A DNA stretch of 64,000 nucleotides, taken from NCBI GenBank assembly GCA_017554745.1, contig JAFZHS010000017.1:143597-207596 (forward strand). Direction: 5' to 3'. Under the pieces are notes generated by a model. That model searched no databases, was not told the DNA's origin, and worked only from the letters and a program-made list of their open reading frames with translations. A program made the translations under genes and the position numbers. Shown piece after piece: positions 17,439-27,562 of the stretch; positions within the stretch are counted from its first letter, which is position 1, and every line of letters starts with the position of its first letter. The stretch is from Clostridiales bacterium. GTDB lineage: Bacteria > Bacillota > Clostridia > Saccharofermentanales > Saccharofermentanaceae.

Positions 17439-17912
17439 TTATTTTAAGCTCTTTATCATTTTAGCGGGACAGCCACCGTACAAACAATAACTCTCAGATA
17501 TATCATGCGTTACGACAGCACCAGCTGCTATTACAACAAATTCTCCAGATATACTTACCCCTGGAGAAATAATCGCTCCACAGCCTATCCATACATGATT
17601 CCCTATTTGGATTTCACCAGTCTGTGTATGTTTCTTTTCGCCCTTAATCCATGAATCGTAATCAATTCCGGTTGACAATAACTTGGCGGATGCAGATATA
17701 GTCACGTCATCACCTAAAACAATAGGATTAAAAGCATTGATATAAACCCCATGGTTGAGGGAACAATTATTACCAATGGTAAGATTACTGGGATTTACAA
17801 TAGTTACATCACCAAAGACATTTGTATTTTCACCATACTTTCCAACTTTTCTTAGTTGAGACCAATTATGAAACTTTCTTTTTGTTCTGAAATAAAAACT
17901 TATTACGCTCAT
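17439..17912 (-). CDS. Left-handed beta-helix O-acetyltransferase
   Basis: This 157-residue hexapeptide-repeat acyltransferase probably acetylates a sugar residue from acetyl-CoA. Its repeats run from about residue 33 (NVFGDVTIVNPSNLTIGNNC) through IQIGNHVWIGCGAIISPGVS and IAAGAVVTHDISESYCLYGG, ending CPAKMIKSLK as in the maltose/galactoside acetyltransferase group. It overlaps the flippase stop by four bases (ATGA) and has a strong GGAGGAG site. Confidence 0.85.
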   Translation of the reverse strand: MSVISFYFRTKRKFHNWSQLRKVGKYGENTNVFGDVTIVNPSNLTIGNNCSLNHGVYINAFNPIVLGDDVTISASAKLLSTGIDYDSWIKGEKKHTQTGEIQIGNHVWIGCGAIISPGVSISGEFVVIAAGAVVTHDISESYCLYGGCPAKMIKSLK

Positions 17913-19447
17913 GGTCTCCTCCTTATTTTAAATATCGACCGTGCCAAATTTGATGCATCCTTTAAGTAAGGATTCTTTACATTCAGCAAAGAATACAAGC
18001 CAACCGAAACTAAAACAGCAATAATGGCTTTGACTGCAATTACAAGCAGATTTTCATTTAGCGGTAAAACGATACAGATAATGTAGCAACTAACACACGT
18101 AATCACCGTACAAAGTGTATTCCATCCAAAAAGTTTAAAATAATCTCCGATATTATTTTCCGGAAATGCATGTTTAATTAATACTTTGGTTCCATAGACG
18201 ATATTTATTAAAAAGAACGTGAACAATGTAGCAATCATTATTCCATTGATCCCGAAATACATACCAAGAATAATGTTCAGAACAAGATTCATAATTGTTT
18301 CAATTATCGCCCTCGTTCGAAATTGCCACCACAAGCCAGAAGCTTCAATATACACATTTCTAATATCCATAGAGCACAGTAAGTAAAAATATACAACAAA
18401 AAGAATCATGGACAAAAACGGATAAGTTAAAGATTCACCTGCCCAAAGCCTCATAAAAGGTTGATAAAGGCATAACAAGCAAGCTGCACATACAACACCT
18501 ATGCATGAATAGAAAAATGTAAATTTCTTTAAGTCTGTATAATTCTTATCTTTGCTTTCTTTTACAATGCTATTTCCAATTCCGGCCCTCATAGATCCAG
18601 TCACTACAGTCATAAATGCATGAACAGAGGAAAGAATATAGAAATAGTTACTGTACATTGTGACATCATTCAAGCCAAGGAACGCTGAAATAATAATACT
18701 GTCCGCTGAGTCTCTTAACACAGCGCACATTTTCGTTATTACTAGTCCTTTTATGTGCGTAAAAATCTGCTTGCTTTTTTCATCAGGAAGCTTACCTTTA
18801 CAACGGTATTTAGGGAATTTTCGATCCGTAACAAATGAAGTTATCAAATTATTAATAATTGTACAAATTGGCAAAGCGATAATGAAAGCATAATAATTCT
18901 TTACCAAAAGCAAAGCTAAAATCTGCACAATATACTTAAAAACATTTACGCATATTGCAATGTTTGACTGAATATCAGTACGATGATGAGCAAGTAAAAG
19001 CGTTGACTTATAAGCAAATAAAAAATAACTGATAGCAGTATTAGCCAGATAAAGAAGATATAACCAATATATATTAATATCTTGAGGAACACTACCCTTA
19101 ATCAGTTTTGGCACGAAAGGAAGCAAAACTAAACCACAAGCTGTAATTATCAAACCAATAATACGATATGCATTTCTATAGAAATGCAAATAGGCACAAA
19201 TTGTCTTTGTGTCATCTTCTGCAATTGGTTTATATAGGCCATAGATAATCGCACTGCTAAGACCTAGTTCTGCTAAATTTAAGACCTGAAGAATAGAAGT
19301 AAATAGCGAGCTAAGACCTAAATATTCGCTTCCTAATGTTCGCAATAGAATCGTTCTCGTAGCAAAAGGCATCAACAAAGCAATAATATTGCTTATGATG
19401 CCCCACTTAAGATTCCTTGTTGTGTTGCCTGTACGATCTATTTTCAT
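17909..19447 (-). CDS. Wzx-type oligosaccharide flippase
   Basis: This 512-residue membrane protein of the polysaccharide transport (MATE-like) superfamily has about 12-14 hydrophobic helices. It should move lipid-linked repeat units across the membrane. It opens with RNLKWGIISNIIALLMPFATRTILLRTLGSEYLGLSSLF, the characteristic N-terminal helix pair of Firmicute Wzx proteins. ATG 19447 is chosen over a TTG one codon earlier. It shares one base with the stop of the preceding glycosyltransferase, and AGGGA lies upstream. It sits among GT4 enzymes and Wzy, as expected for a Wzx/Wzy-dependent system. Confidence 0.9.
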   Translation of the reverse strand: MKIDRTGNTTRNLKWGIISNIIALLMPFATRTILLRTLGSEYLGLSSLFTSILQVLNLAELGLSSAIIYGLYKPIAEDDTKTICAYLHFYRNAYRIIGLIITACGLVLLPFVPKLIKGSVPQDINIYWLYLLYLANTAISYFLFAYKSTLLLAHHRTDIQSNIAICVNVFKYIVQILALLLVKNYYAFIIALPICTIINNLITSFVTDRKFPKYRCKGKLPDEKSKQIFTHIKGLVITKMCAVLRDSADSIIISAFLGLNDVTMYSNYFYILSSVHAFMTVVTGSMRAGIGNSIVKESKDKNYTDLKKFTFFYSCIGVVCAACLLCLYQPFMRLWAGESLTYPFLSMILFVVYFYLLCSMDIRNVYIEASGLWWQFRTRAIIETIMNLVLNIILGMYFGINGIMIATLFTFFLINIVYGTKVLIKHAFPENNIGDYFKLFGWNTLCTVITCVSCYIICIVLPLNENLLVIAVKAIIAVLVSVGLYSLLNVKNPYLKDASNLARSIFKIRRRP

Positions 19448-20715
19448 CAATTGTTCCCTACAAGATACAAAGCCATATCCTGCTTTCTTTCATCATATAC
19501 ATTAGAATTAACATCAATAATCGTGTGATAAAAACAATCATTCAAGTGAGAGATGCTGAAACACTCAGTAGCACGTTTATACATATTTTCAGCGTTTTTA
19601 ATACGCTCCGCTTCATTCTCCATCATAAACAACATAGCCTTTTTTAGTTCTTCTATGCAGTTTTCTTGAATTACTAAACCTTTATCACCAATTTGATACG
19701 GAACAGATCCAGATGAGCTACCTATAACTGGCAAACCAGTAGCCATCATTTGGACAAGTGCTAAAGAAAAAGTCTCCTCCCATTCGGGAGTTGTTAATGG
19801 GAAATGAATACCGCAGTCTAAAGCATTCCAATGCTCAGCCATATCTTTCCAATCTTCAATGAAGCCTGTAAGAATCACTTTATCCTCAAGTCCACGCTCT
19901 TTAATTATTCCCTTGACATGCGCTACTTCATCATCTCGCCCCCAACCCATCAATAGATATTTCCAGTCTCCATCTTCAGGAAGAGCCTTAATTATCTGTT
20001 CTAATCCCTTGCCTGCATTAAACCTTGAAGCACTCCCAAACAAAAATGAGTCTCCAATATCATATTTTTCTCTAATCTTTTGCCTGGCATCGAGGTCTGG
20101 GTGAAAAATATCTGTATCAACACCCACCTGTGTTTGCATATATATGGCTTTTTTATATCCCTCTTTACGAAATTCTATAACGGCATCCGGATAATGACAG
20201 AAAATAGCATCGCAAAATTTATTAAGTTTCTTAACTCGATGTTTCATCATAGAATACCCAATAACATGCCTAGCCATAATATATGGATTAATGTCTTTCT
20301 TAAATCTTAATGACTGCTGATGACCACGCATGCTGAAACATACTATCTTAGCCTGAGTTTCGCCCCTTTTTTTCAAATCTAGCAACTGCATCAATGAATC
20401 TTGCCTATGTTCTCCAATATGATAAACAATATCTGGTTCTATTTGCTTAACATAATTAACCATTTTAGAAGAAGTCCAAGTGCCAAATCTGCTATTTTTC
20501 ATATCGATAAGTCGAATGTGGAAATTATCAACATCTAATTCCTTGCCGGTATGCCTAATAACCTTACCATAAGTTAAACCGTTTAAATTGCCATCATCCC
20601 ATTTATCAGGAGCAAGCAATGTTATATCCAAATCAGGGTGTTGTTTTGCTAATAACAACCATCTCTTATAAAATCTTTCCTGCTGAAAAGTATGGTTAAT
20701 CATTATTATCTTCAT
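19447..20715 (-). CDS. GT4-family glycosyltransferase
   Basis: This 422-residue cytoplasmic GT-B transferase has the acceptor domain opening MKIIMINHTFQQERFYKRWL. The donor domain (from about residue 220) has FLFGSASRFNAGKGLEQIIKALP, GFIEDWKDMAEHWNALDCGI and TTPEWEETFSLALVQMMATGLPVIGSSSG, the EX7E-like region that binds the nucleotide sugar. ATG 20715 is chosen because AGGTGA is close upstream. A GTG four codons earlier lacks a site. Donor and acceptor sugars cannot be assigned. Confidence 0.88.
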   Translation of the reverse strand: MKIIMINHTFQQERFYKRWLLLAKQHPDLDITLLAPDKWDDGNLNGLTYGKVIRHTGKELDVDNFHIRLIDMKNSRFGTWTSSKMVNYVKQIEPDIVYHIGEHRQDSLMQLLDLKKRGETQAKIVCFSMRGHQQSLRFKKDINPYIMARHVIGYSMMKHRVKKLNKFCDAIFCHYPDAVIEFRKEGYKKAIYMQTQVGVDTDIFHPDLDARQKIREKYDIGDSFLFGSASRFNAGKGLEQIIKALPEDGDWKYLLMGWGRDDEVAHVKGIIKERGLEDKVILTGFIEDWKDMAEHWNALDCGIHFPLTTPEWEETFSLALVQMMATGLPVIGSSSGSVPYQIGDKGLVIQENCIEELKKAMLFMMENEAERIKNAENMYKRATECFSISHLNDCFYHTIIDVNSNVYDERKQDMALYLVGNN

Positions 20716-20723
20716 CGTTTTGC

Positions 20724-21983
20724 TCACCTATTAACCATTTCTATATATATATCTTGCAAAGACATCATCGGATTTTCATCATACATCGATTTAATAGTCC
20801 GCTTACCTTCTATTGACAATTTATCTCTAAGATTCTTATCTTCGAAAATACGACAAATACAATCTGCCATTTTTTCATAATCGCCAAACTGATATAAAAG
20901 GCAGTTCTCATTATCTTTAGCAAATTCAGGGATTCCACCGACTGCGCTAGATATGCATGGAACGCCAACGCTCATAGCCTCTCTTAAAGTAGAACAGTGA
21001 TTCTCAATTGCAGATGCGCAAATATATACTTCACTCTGTGACATTTCTTCCGCGTATTTCTCAGGAGATAAGGGACCAACAAACATAATATTATTCTCCA
21101 GTCCATTGGTTTCAATTAAACGACGAATGTAACGGTTGAAGCCGTGCTGAGAAACTCTTTTCTTTAATCCATGAACAAAAAAAGAATTGTTTCCTGGAAT
21201 TGTAAGTTTTACATCAGGATACTTTTCGCGGACCAAACAAAGCGCTTTAATTAATTGGTGTAAGCCTTTTAAAGGATAACCAGCTACACTAGTAATGATC
21301 TTATGCTTTTCTTTTCTTTCATCATTCCAATCTTTCTGGGAAAAAGCCATTTGAATGGGCAGCCGATTATTTAAAACCTTAACTTCAGGATTCATTTCTT
21401 TATATATTTTTTCTGCCCATTTATTCTCCAATATAATATAGTCAGTTAATTTAAGGATTTCCTTCTCGCGTAGATAATACTCATAATATTGTTTCTCAAT
21501 ATCAAATATACCTGTATGTCGGATTTTTTCAGGTAATGTAGTCATATCGTTAATCTCTTTGTCGGTAAAGCCACCTCTATAGTTTTCATAAATTGACTTC
21601 ATAACACCTTGAATATACACAGCAACAGGAACAGGCTTATTAGTTAGTTGATTAGCCTTTAATACCGCCAATCCTACTGCAGTTTCTGTTCCCCAAATCA
21701 AGATGCAATCAGGGTTTTCATTTTCTATTACTTTTTGCCAATCATTTATAGCCTCATCATTCACCTTAAATAGAACTATATTTCCATGTCCTAAGATTAT
21801 ATATTTTACTTGTCCATCTAAATATTCTTCTCCATGATTTGCAATTGTACAAATCAAGAGTTCATTAAAGCCGTGTTCTTCTTTTTTTAGTTCAGCATTA
21901 AGCCACTGTCCGGTTATTGGCTTTAATCCTTTGTTTTCAGCTAGAGAACCTACTATTTGGTTTGTTACCCACATAATCTTCAT
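20724..21983 (-). CDS. GT4-family glycosyltransferase
   Basis: This 419-residue GT-B enzyme opens MKIMWVTNQIVGSLAE. In the donor domain SVAGYPLKGLHQLIKALCLV and IMFVGPLSPEKYAEEMSQSEVYICASAIENHCSTLREAMSVGVPCI are the nucleotide-sugar region with the conserved glutamates in modified form (EN and RE). It starts two bases after the wzy stop with GGGAGA upstream, so it is in the same operon. Specificity is unknown. Confidence 0.87.
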   Translation of the reverse strand: MKIMWVTNQIVGSLAENKGLKPITGQWLNAELKKEEHGFNELLICTIANHGEEYLDGQVKYIILGHGNIVLFKVNDEAINDWQKVIENENPDCILIWGTETAVGLAVLKANQLTNKPVPVAVYIQGVMKSIYENYRGGFTDKEINDMTTLPEKIRHTGIFDIEKQYYEYYLREKEILKLTDYIILENKWAEKIYKEMNPEVKVLNNRLPIQMAFSQKDWNDERKEKHKIITSVAGYPLKGLHQLIKALCLVREKYPDVKLTIPGNNSFFVHGLKKRVSQHGFNRYIRRLIETNGLENNIMFVGPLSPEKYAEEMSQSEVYICASAIENHCSTLREAMSVGVPCISSAVGGIPEFAKDNENCLLYQFGDYEKMADCICRIFEDKNLRDKLSIEGKRTIKSMYDENPMMSLQDIYIEMVNR

Positions 21984-21985
21984 AA

Positions 21986-23230
21986 TTAAAAATCTCCCAA
22001 ACTAGCTTCATTAACTGAAAGCGTTAATGCTTTTAAACCTAAAGGAATAATAAGACATACAACTAAATATGTATCACACCAAATAGAAACATTCGTAACT
22101 GAGAAAAATATAAATGATATAAGAAGAATCAATAATGGAAATTTATACATGAGCAAAGTTTTCCTTATATAGTTATTATTTATTGGCGACAATAAACCAA
22201 ATATTCCAAGAAAGCCCAAAATACCATAAGCCCCCAACAAATCTAAAAAAGTAGAATGAAATCCGAATGTTCGATTTCCGAAAGATCCCCAAATTGGACT
22301 CTGAATAAAATAATCAAGAGAAATTTTATATAATTTCATTCGCACGCCTATATCACCTTCAGAAGTATCATTGTTTGTTAATGCATATAACAAATTCTCA
22401 AATCTTTCTGCAAGATGTGTATCAGCCAAGCTTATTATTTTTGAAAGAATTTCTTTAGCATTAAAATAGAACAATATAATCAAAATTATACATATGATCA
22501 TTGAAACAACTCGGTACTTATTCAACGAATTCGCAAATCCCAAATAAAGAAAAACAAATATAACCAACATAAGAAGTGCCATTGCAATTTGAGCAGAAAA
22601 TAAAACTGCAGCGATGAAACCGATTATTAACCATTTAATTATTGATGAAACCGTGCCTTTATGAGTATCAAAATAAGCAAAGACTAGCAAAGAAATAAAT
22701 GTTAATTGATAGCACCAGCTATAATTGCCTATACCCACATACTTTGCACCATCAAGAAGTGAGTTTTTCAAGTTAGAACTAGTACTTAACGCCCTTACAA
22801 TAATAGGGTTAGTTAACAGTAAGATGTATGTTCTGATTGTCTTAATACAAAAATCAATCAAAAAGACAACAATAATCGTTTTGCAATCTTTTAAAGAACC
22901 AAATTGAAAATAAAATACAAATAACGCACATATGACAATGATATAAAAATACGTCATAAAATAACTATAAAAGTACTGATAAATGCCAAAAAAAGATGAG
23001 AGAATAATTAAAAACACAAATATTAAAAGCGGAAAACATAGTTTTATATATGAAATTAAGAAAGTTTTCTTTTGAATCATTGCACATACAAACCAAAGCG
23101 CAACTATTCCAAATTTAATAATTGCAAGAATGTGATCTCCAATAAAAGCAAAACAACTTGCATTAAACCACAAAACAATAATACAAGCAGAAACAAGTTG
23201 AATTGTATTAACAGAAATCTTAAAGCTCAC
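21986..23230 (-). CDS. Wzy-type polysaccharide polymerase
   Basis: This is a very hydrophobic protein of about 414 residues with roughly 11 membrane segments and a large external loop near residues 285-330 containing GDIGVRMKLYKISLDYFIQS and IWGSFGNRTFGFHSTFLDLLGAYG. That is the O-antigen ligase/polymerase signature of a histidine-rich loop followed by LxxxGxxG. It should join repeat units outside the membrane. I prefer GTG 23230 as start because AGAAAGG lies seven bases upstream and it falls five bases after the previous stop. An ATG at 23269 would overlap that gene by 35 bases. This is the most AT-rich stretch of the operon. Confidence 0.85.
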   Translation of the reverse strand: MSFKISVNTIQLVSACIIVLWFNASCFAFIGDHILAIIKFGIVALWFVCAMIQKKTFLISYIKLCFPLLIFVFLIILSSFFGIYQYFYSYFMTYFYIIVICALFVFYFQFGSLKDCKTIIVVFLIDFCIKTIRTYILLLTNPIIVRALSTSSNLKNSLLDGAKYVGIGNYSWCYQLTFISLLVFAYFDTHKGTVSSIIKWLIIGFIAAVLFSAQIAMALLMLVIFVFLYLGFANSLNKYRVVSMIICIILIILFYFNAKEILSKIISLADTHLAERFENLLYALTNNDTSEGDIGVRMKLYKISLDYFIQSPIWGSFGNRTFGFHSTFLDLLGAYGILGFLGIFGLLSPINNNYIRKTLLMYKFPLLILLISFIFFSVTNVSIWCDTYLVVCLIIPLGLKALTLSVNEASLGDF

Positions 23231-23234
23231 GTCT

Positions 23235-24464
23235 TTACCTTTCTTTAATCTGCTCGCAATTATTCTCAAGAAACCTTAGTATCAATTTAGTTTGCTGAAA
23301 ATAATTCTTCTTCTCTATAGCGAATTCTTTTGCCTGCTCACCCTTAAGTGAAAGCGATAATAAATCTATAGACAATACCTTCTCTATCGCATTAGCAATT
23401 CCTGTAACAGTTTCATCATCAATAAAATACATATAATGAAAATAGTCATTTGGCATACCACCAACTCTGGTTGTTAAAACCGGAGTACCAGATGACATGT
23501 ATTCCAAAATCTTAGACGAGAAAGAATAGTTGCTATAATCATCAGATGTAGGTTTGTTTACCACCAAAAGATGAGCCTTTTTCAGTGCAATCAATAATGT
23601 TCTGCGATCTACTCTGCCAAAAAACTTAATTCGAGAGTCCTTCTTCGAACAGGCTTCAACAAAATCAGCATCAGCTCCGGCACCATATATATGCAATTCT
23701 GCATCAATATCAGTTTGCATAAAACCTTTAACCAGGTCCTGAATTCCATAAAGTCTGCTAAGGTTCCCCCCGTATAAAACCGTTTTTCTTTGGTATTTTT
23801 CCTGATCAGGAATGTCGGAATAAATACTTTCGTCGCAGAAACCTTCTGAAACAATAAATGGTTTATTAGCAATTCCCATTTTACTTGCCATTGGCTTTGT
23901 AAACAGAATATAACTATCGCACTTTCCTTGAAGTTCTAACATCTTATTTGATAATCTTTTTGAGTACCAGCCACGTAAACCACTCATGTTTTTCCATGAG
24001 TACATGTATTCAGGCAAATCTGCTATTACTGCAGCCAAATGACAACCATATTTCTGACACAACCTAATCGCAGGGTCTGTGTAAGGTGGGTAAATTGAAT
24101 ACATTAATACTATTTTGTTCTTGATATCTCTATTTTTCTGAAGCCAACGAGATAATTCTCTTTCAACGTTCATTTTTATAGAAAGCTGTTTCATTCCTTG
24201 AACGTTAAAGAATGGAATCCATTGGATATTGATTTTATTCTCTAAAATCTCACTTTTTCGATTTATATGTAGGAATTTACTATTAGGGAAAGCAGCAACA
24301 GCAGGGACGCTCAAAGCCTCTACTTGTATTCCATTATCTGATAACCCCTTGACCAACATTGTTTCATAATTTATTGGAGCAACAGAGGCCTTCTCAACAC
24401 TATTTGTATTTAGCATCTCCATCTGTGATGCAGTAATCAAAGAGCCCAATAAAAGAACTTTCAT
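23235..24464 (-). CDS. GT4-family glycosyltransferase
   Basis: This 409-residue GT-B enzyme opens MKVLLLGSLITASQMEMLNT. Its donor domain has VLYGGNLSRLYGIQDLVKGF, AELHIYGAGADADFVEACSK, RIKFFGRVDRRTLLIALKKA and FSSKILEYMSSGTPVLTTRV. Its ATG overlaps the stop of the upstream acetyltransferase by four bases (ATGA) with AGGA upstream. The sequence resembles capsular glycosyltransferases of low-GC Firmicutes, but the sugar transferred cannot be read from it. Confidence 0.87.
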   Translation of the reverse strand: MKVLLLGSLITASQMEMLNTNSVEKASVAPINYETMLVKGLSDNGIQVEALSVPAVAAFPNSKFLHINRKSEILENKINIQWIPFFNVQGMKQLSIKMNVERELSRWLQKNRDIKNKIVLMYSIYPPYTDPAIRLCQKYGCHLAAVIADLPEYMYSWKNMSGLRGWYSKRLSNKMLELQGKCDSYILFTKPMASKMGIANKPFIVSEGFCDESIYSDIPDQEKYQRKTVLYGGNLSRLYGIQDLVKGFMQTDIDAELHIYGAGADADFVEACSKKDSRIKFFGRVDRRTLLIALKKAHLLVVNKPTSDDYSNYSFSSKILEYMSSGTPVLTTRVGGMPNDYFHYMYFIDDETVTGIANAIEKVLSIDLLSLSLKGEQAKEFAIEKKNYFQQTKLILRFLENNCEQIKER

Positions 24465-24991
24465 ATTACATCCTGTTTTTCAATATTACGAATTACTCTT
24501 GCGGGTACACCAGCACAAAAACAATTGTCCGGAATATCATGAGTAACTACTGCGTTTGCACCTATTGTGACATTGCTTCCAATGTGAACATCCCCAATAA
24601 TCTTAGCGCCAGCACCAATGATCACGTTATCTCCAATTACTGGTGCTACATTTTTATCGATAGCTTGACCAATCGTTACTTGCTGAGCAATCCATGCATT
24701 TTTCCCAATCGATGCATAATGAGATACAATAATCCCGTTTAACCCATGTTGAAGATGCGGTGGACTATCAAAGTGTGCTCCAAATCCAATGTCGGTTCCC
24801 ATAGACGCATTATTGAATGCATCCATCTTCTTGATCCTTAACAAATAGAATATTTGTAGTAATTTATGTAATCTTCCCCTAGAAGGACTAATTACAACGT
24901 CCCTCATTTTCCAGTATTTTTCTGGATTATAATGCTGTATGTGATGAATCATCATCGATACAAATACATTTTGCCTATTGATTCTGCCCAT
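24461..24991 (-). CDS. CysE-like hexapeptide acetyltransferase
   Basis: This 176-residue protein has a helical N-terminus and a left-handed beta-helix from about residue 65 (MGTDIGFGAHFDSPPHLQHG, ASIGKNAWIAQQVTIGQAID, VIGDNVIIGAGAKIIGDVHI, IGANAVVTHDIPDNCFCAGV). This is the serine O-acetyltransferase-like subgroup often found in capsule loci. In this context it is more likely to O- or N-acetylate a sugar than to make O-acetylserine. No clear Shine-Dalgarno site precedes ATG 24991, 15 bases after the previous stop, so the start is less certain. Confidence 0.82.
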   Translation of the reverse strand: MGRINRQNVFVSMMIHHIQHYNPEKYWKMRDVVISPSRGRLHKLLQIFYLLRIKKMDAFNNASMGTDIGFGAHFDSPPHLQHGLNGIIVSHYASIGKNAWIAQQVTIGQAIDKNVAPVIGDNVIIGAGAKIIGDVHIGSNVTIGANAVVTHDIPDNCFCAGVPARVIRNIEKQDVI

Positions 24992-25006
24992 AAAACTGAC
25001 TATTGA

Positions 25007-26134
25007 TTAATCAAACATCTTTTCATATTCACGTATAGAATTCTCTGTATGCAACTTATTGCTGATATACTGAACTACTCTATTTGTCAAAGCATCATAT
25101 TTCTCAAATTCCATATCAACAACACTTTGCAAAGCTTGAACGAAAGCTTCTTTTTCATTTAAATCAAGTGCATACCCTGCCATACAATCATTCATATCGT
25201 TCCATGGGGTGTTATTGCTAGTAATAACCGGCACCGCAGTAAGCATTGCTTCCACGAGCGATTGACCATAAGCTTCACTCTTTGTAGGAAGAAATAATGC
25301 ATGATAAGATCCAATTACATTATGAATATATTCATTATCAACACTACCTTTAAATGAGCAATCAACATTCGAAGGCAATGTAGAACAAAAATCAACGCAT
25401 TCTTTATAATATGCATCATCTTCGCAGGAACCATAAATATCAAAACCCACTTGTCCCTTTATTTTCGAGAGAACTTCTAAAGCAAAGAGAAGATTTTTAT
25501 GCGGATGAATACGTCCTACAAAACAAAACTTAGCAATGCCTGATATCTTATTTCTTTTTAAATCAACTTTTCCACCATAAGTAAGATTAGGAATGATGTA
25601 AACAGAATTCGCACTTAATTTACTAACTCGTTTCCAATTCTCGCATTCGTTTTCTGCAGCGAATTGCCATACAGTGTTCTTCAATAAACCGCTGAATTTC
25701 AGCAATCTTAAATACGCCATTTTCTTTTGAAAGCCACTTTTTAAAGCATTTTCCTGAAATTCTCCTCTTGGAGTTATTATGACTTTTACATTTTTGTGCG
25801 ACTTCTTATACAACAAAACAGGAATCAAATCATTATAACTAAAAAAACTGTTTTGATAGATAATATCTGGCTTTATCTGATTGATAATCTCTCTAACATC
25901 GTTTATAGAATGCTTGGCTCTAGAAAGATAGTATACTGTGCCAAATTCAAAACTATTCTTACCTTCAAATACTCCAACAAGAGGTTTATCTTCATTAAGC
26001 TCGTGATTATTAGAAATAATATACAATTCATACTTTTTGTATATTGATTTCACGAGATTCATTATACTTACAGGCGGTCCGCCACTATTCTTTTGAGGCC
26101 AAAACAAGGAGGCCATAATCAATAACTTTTTCAT
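25007..26134 (-). CDS. GT4-family glycosyltransferase
   Basis: This 375-residue GT-B enzyme has the opening LLIMASLFWPQKNSGGPPVS, which contains the glycine-rich acceptor-domain loop. Its donor domain has FCFVGRIHPHKNLLFALEVL and DCSFKGSVDNEYIHNVIGSY, followed by HALFLPTKSEAYGQSLVEAM, an intact EX7E motif. AGAAGA lies before the ATG. It follows the nucleotide-sugar dehydrogenase gene by 22 bases. Confidence 0.88.
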   Translation of the reverse strand: MKKLLIMASLFWPQKNSGGPPVSIMNLVKSIYKKYELYIISNNHELNEDKPLVGVFEGKNSFEFGTVYYLSRAKHSINDVREIINQIKPDIIYQNSFFSYNDLIPVLLYKKSHKNVKVIITPRGEFQENALKSGFQKKMAYLRLLKFSGLLKNTVWQFAAENECENWKRVSKLSANSVYIIPNLTYGGKVDLKRNKISGIAKFCFVGRIHPHKNLLFALEVLSKIKGQVGFDIYGSCEDDAYYKECVDFCSTLPSNVDCSFKGSVDNEYIHNVIGSYHALFLPTKSEAYGQSLVEAMLTAVPVITSNNTPWNDMNDCMAGYALDLNEKEAFVQALQSVVDMEFEKYDALTNRVVQYISNKLHTENSIREYEKMFD

Positions 26135-26156
26135 GTTTTCTTCTATAATTGCTTTT

Positions 26157-27476
26157 TTAGAGTCGCCAATATCTCATTCCGGATGCCTTTAATTCAGATA
26201 CTTTATATATTCCCTTAACATCCAGCAAAACTTTATCTTCGTCAGGAACATTTTTGTATAGTTTCTTAATATCTTCCAAACTCATTGCCTTAAATTCATT
26301 ATGTGCAACTGCAACTATCACGCAGTCAGCATCCTTCGCTTCTTCCATCGATTTGAGTTCTACACCATACTCATTTATTGCATCCTGTTTGCTTGCCCAA
26401 GGATCTATTACAACTGGATTAATACCATAGTTTCCAAGTCGCTTAATAATATCGTCAACTTTGCTATTTCTTGTGTCCGGGCAATTCTCCTTAAACGTCA
26501 AACCTAGAATTACTACCTTGGATTTCTTCGGTGCAAGCCCAGCAACAATTAGCTGTTTAATCGCTGCATCCGCAATGTATGCTCCCATGTTGTCATTAAC
26601 AATACGGCCATTAAGGATAATCTGACTATGATAACCAAGTTTTTCTGCTTCATATGTAAAATAATAAGGGTCAACACCTATACAGTGTCCACCCACAAGG
26701 CCAGGACGGAATCCAAGAGCATTCCACTTGGTATTCATACCATCAACTACTTCATTTGTGTCAATACCCATTCTATCAAAAACCATTGCGAGTTCATTCA
26801 TAAAAGCAATATTAATATCACGCTGGCTGTTCTCAACTACTTTTACTGCTTCTGCTGTCTTAATACTGGAAACAGGATAAGTACCGACCTCAATAACAAG
26901 ATCATATACATTCTTAATTTCTTCAAGAGACTCATCATCCATACCTGATACTATCTTGTGAATATTCTCCAAGCGATGCACTTTATCCCCCGGATTAATT
27001 CGTTCTGGCGAATATCCCACTTTAAAATCAACACCACATTTTAATCCGGATTCTTTTTCCAAAATGGGAACACACACATCTTCAGTACAACCTGGATAAA
27101 CAGTTGACTCATATACTACGATTGCACCTTTTGAAAGATTTCTCCCAACTATTTCGGATGCACCAACAACTGGAGTCAGATCAGGAGTATGATCTGTGTT
27201 TACTGGAGTTGGTACAGCAACAATAATAAACTTTGCTTCTCTAAGTTTGTTCTCATCAGAAGTAAAAATAACCGTACTGTTTTTTACTCCTTCTGCACCT
27301 ACCTCATTAGTAGGATCAATCCCCTGCTTATAAAGCTCAATTTTTGCTGAATTCAAGTCATATCCGATTACTTGAACCTTTTTTGCAAATGCTACAGCAA
27401 TCGGCATTCCAACATAACCCAAACCAACAATCGCTATCTTTTCCTTTTGATTAACTATTTTTTCGTACAGTGACAT
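26157..27476 (-). CDS. Nucleotide-sugar 6-dehydrogenase, WbpA/TviB type
   Basis: This 439-residue enzyme oxidises C6 of a UDP-N-acetylhexosamine (UDP-GlcNAc or UDP-GalNAc) to the uronic acid. It has KIAIVGLGYVGMPIAVAFAK (NAD loop), VGYSPERINPGD, and the catalytic cysteine in GLVGGHCIGVDPYYFTYEAE, the form shared with WbpA, TviB and WecC rather than with UDP-glucose dehydrogenases. LGLTFKENCPDTRNSKV and the closing MRYWRL also fit that branch. It is clearly distinct from the two Ugd proteins at 7471-10218. A GGAGG site precedes the ATG. It supplies an additional acidic sugar to the repeat unit. Confidence 0.88.
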   Translation of the reverse strand: MSLYEKIVNQKEKIAIVGLGYVGMPIAVAFAKKVQVIGYDLNSAKIELYKQGIDPTNEVGAEGVKNSTVIFTSDENKLREAKFIIVAVPTPVNTDHTPDLTPVVGASEIVGRNLSKGAIVVYESTVYPGCTEDVCVPILEKESGLKCGVDFKVGYSPERINPGDKVHRLENIHKIVSGMDDESLEEIKNVYDLVIEVGTYPVSSIKTAEAVKVVENSQRDINIAFMNELAMVFDRMGIDTNEVVDGMNTKWNALGFRPGLVGGHCIGVDPYYFTYEAEKLGYHSQIILNGRIVNDNMGAYIADAAIKQLIVAGLAPKKSKVVILGLTFKENCPDTRNSKVDDIIKRLGNYGINPVVIDPWASKQDAINEYGVELKSMEEAKDADCVIVAVAHNEFKAMSLEDIKKLYKNVPDEDKVLLDVKGIYKVSELKASGMRYWRL

Positions 27477-27562
27477 TACTAATCCTCCATTTATGATTAT
27501 GCGAAAATATATACACTAATATCTATCGTCCAAATACTTGTTGTACTAATCATGTAATATTT

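Noticed and set aside
24461..24991. Serine O-acetyltransferase for cysteine synthesis
   Set aside because: The fold matches, but the gene lies inside a polysaccharide operon without cysK, so sugar acetylation is more likely.
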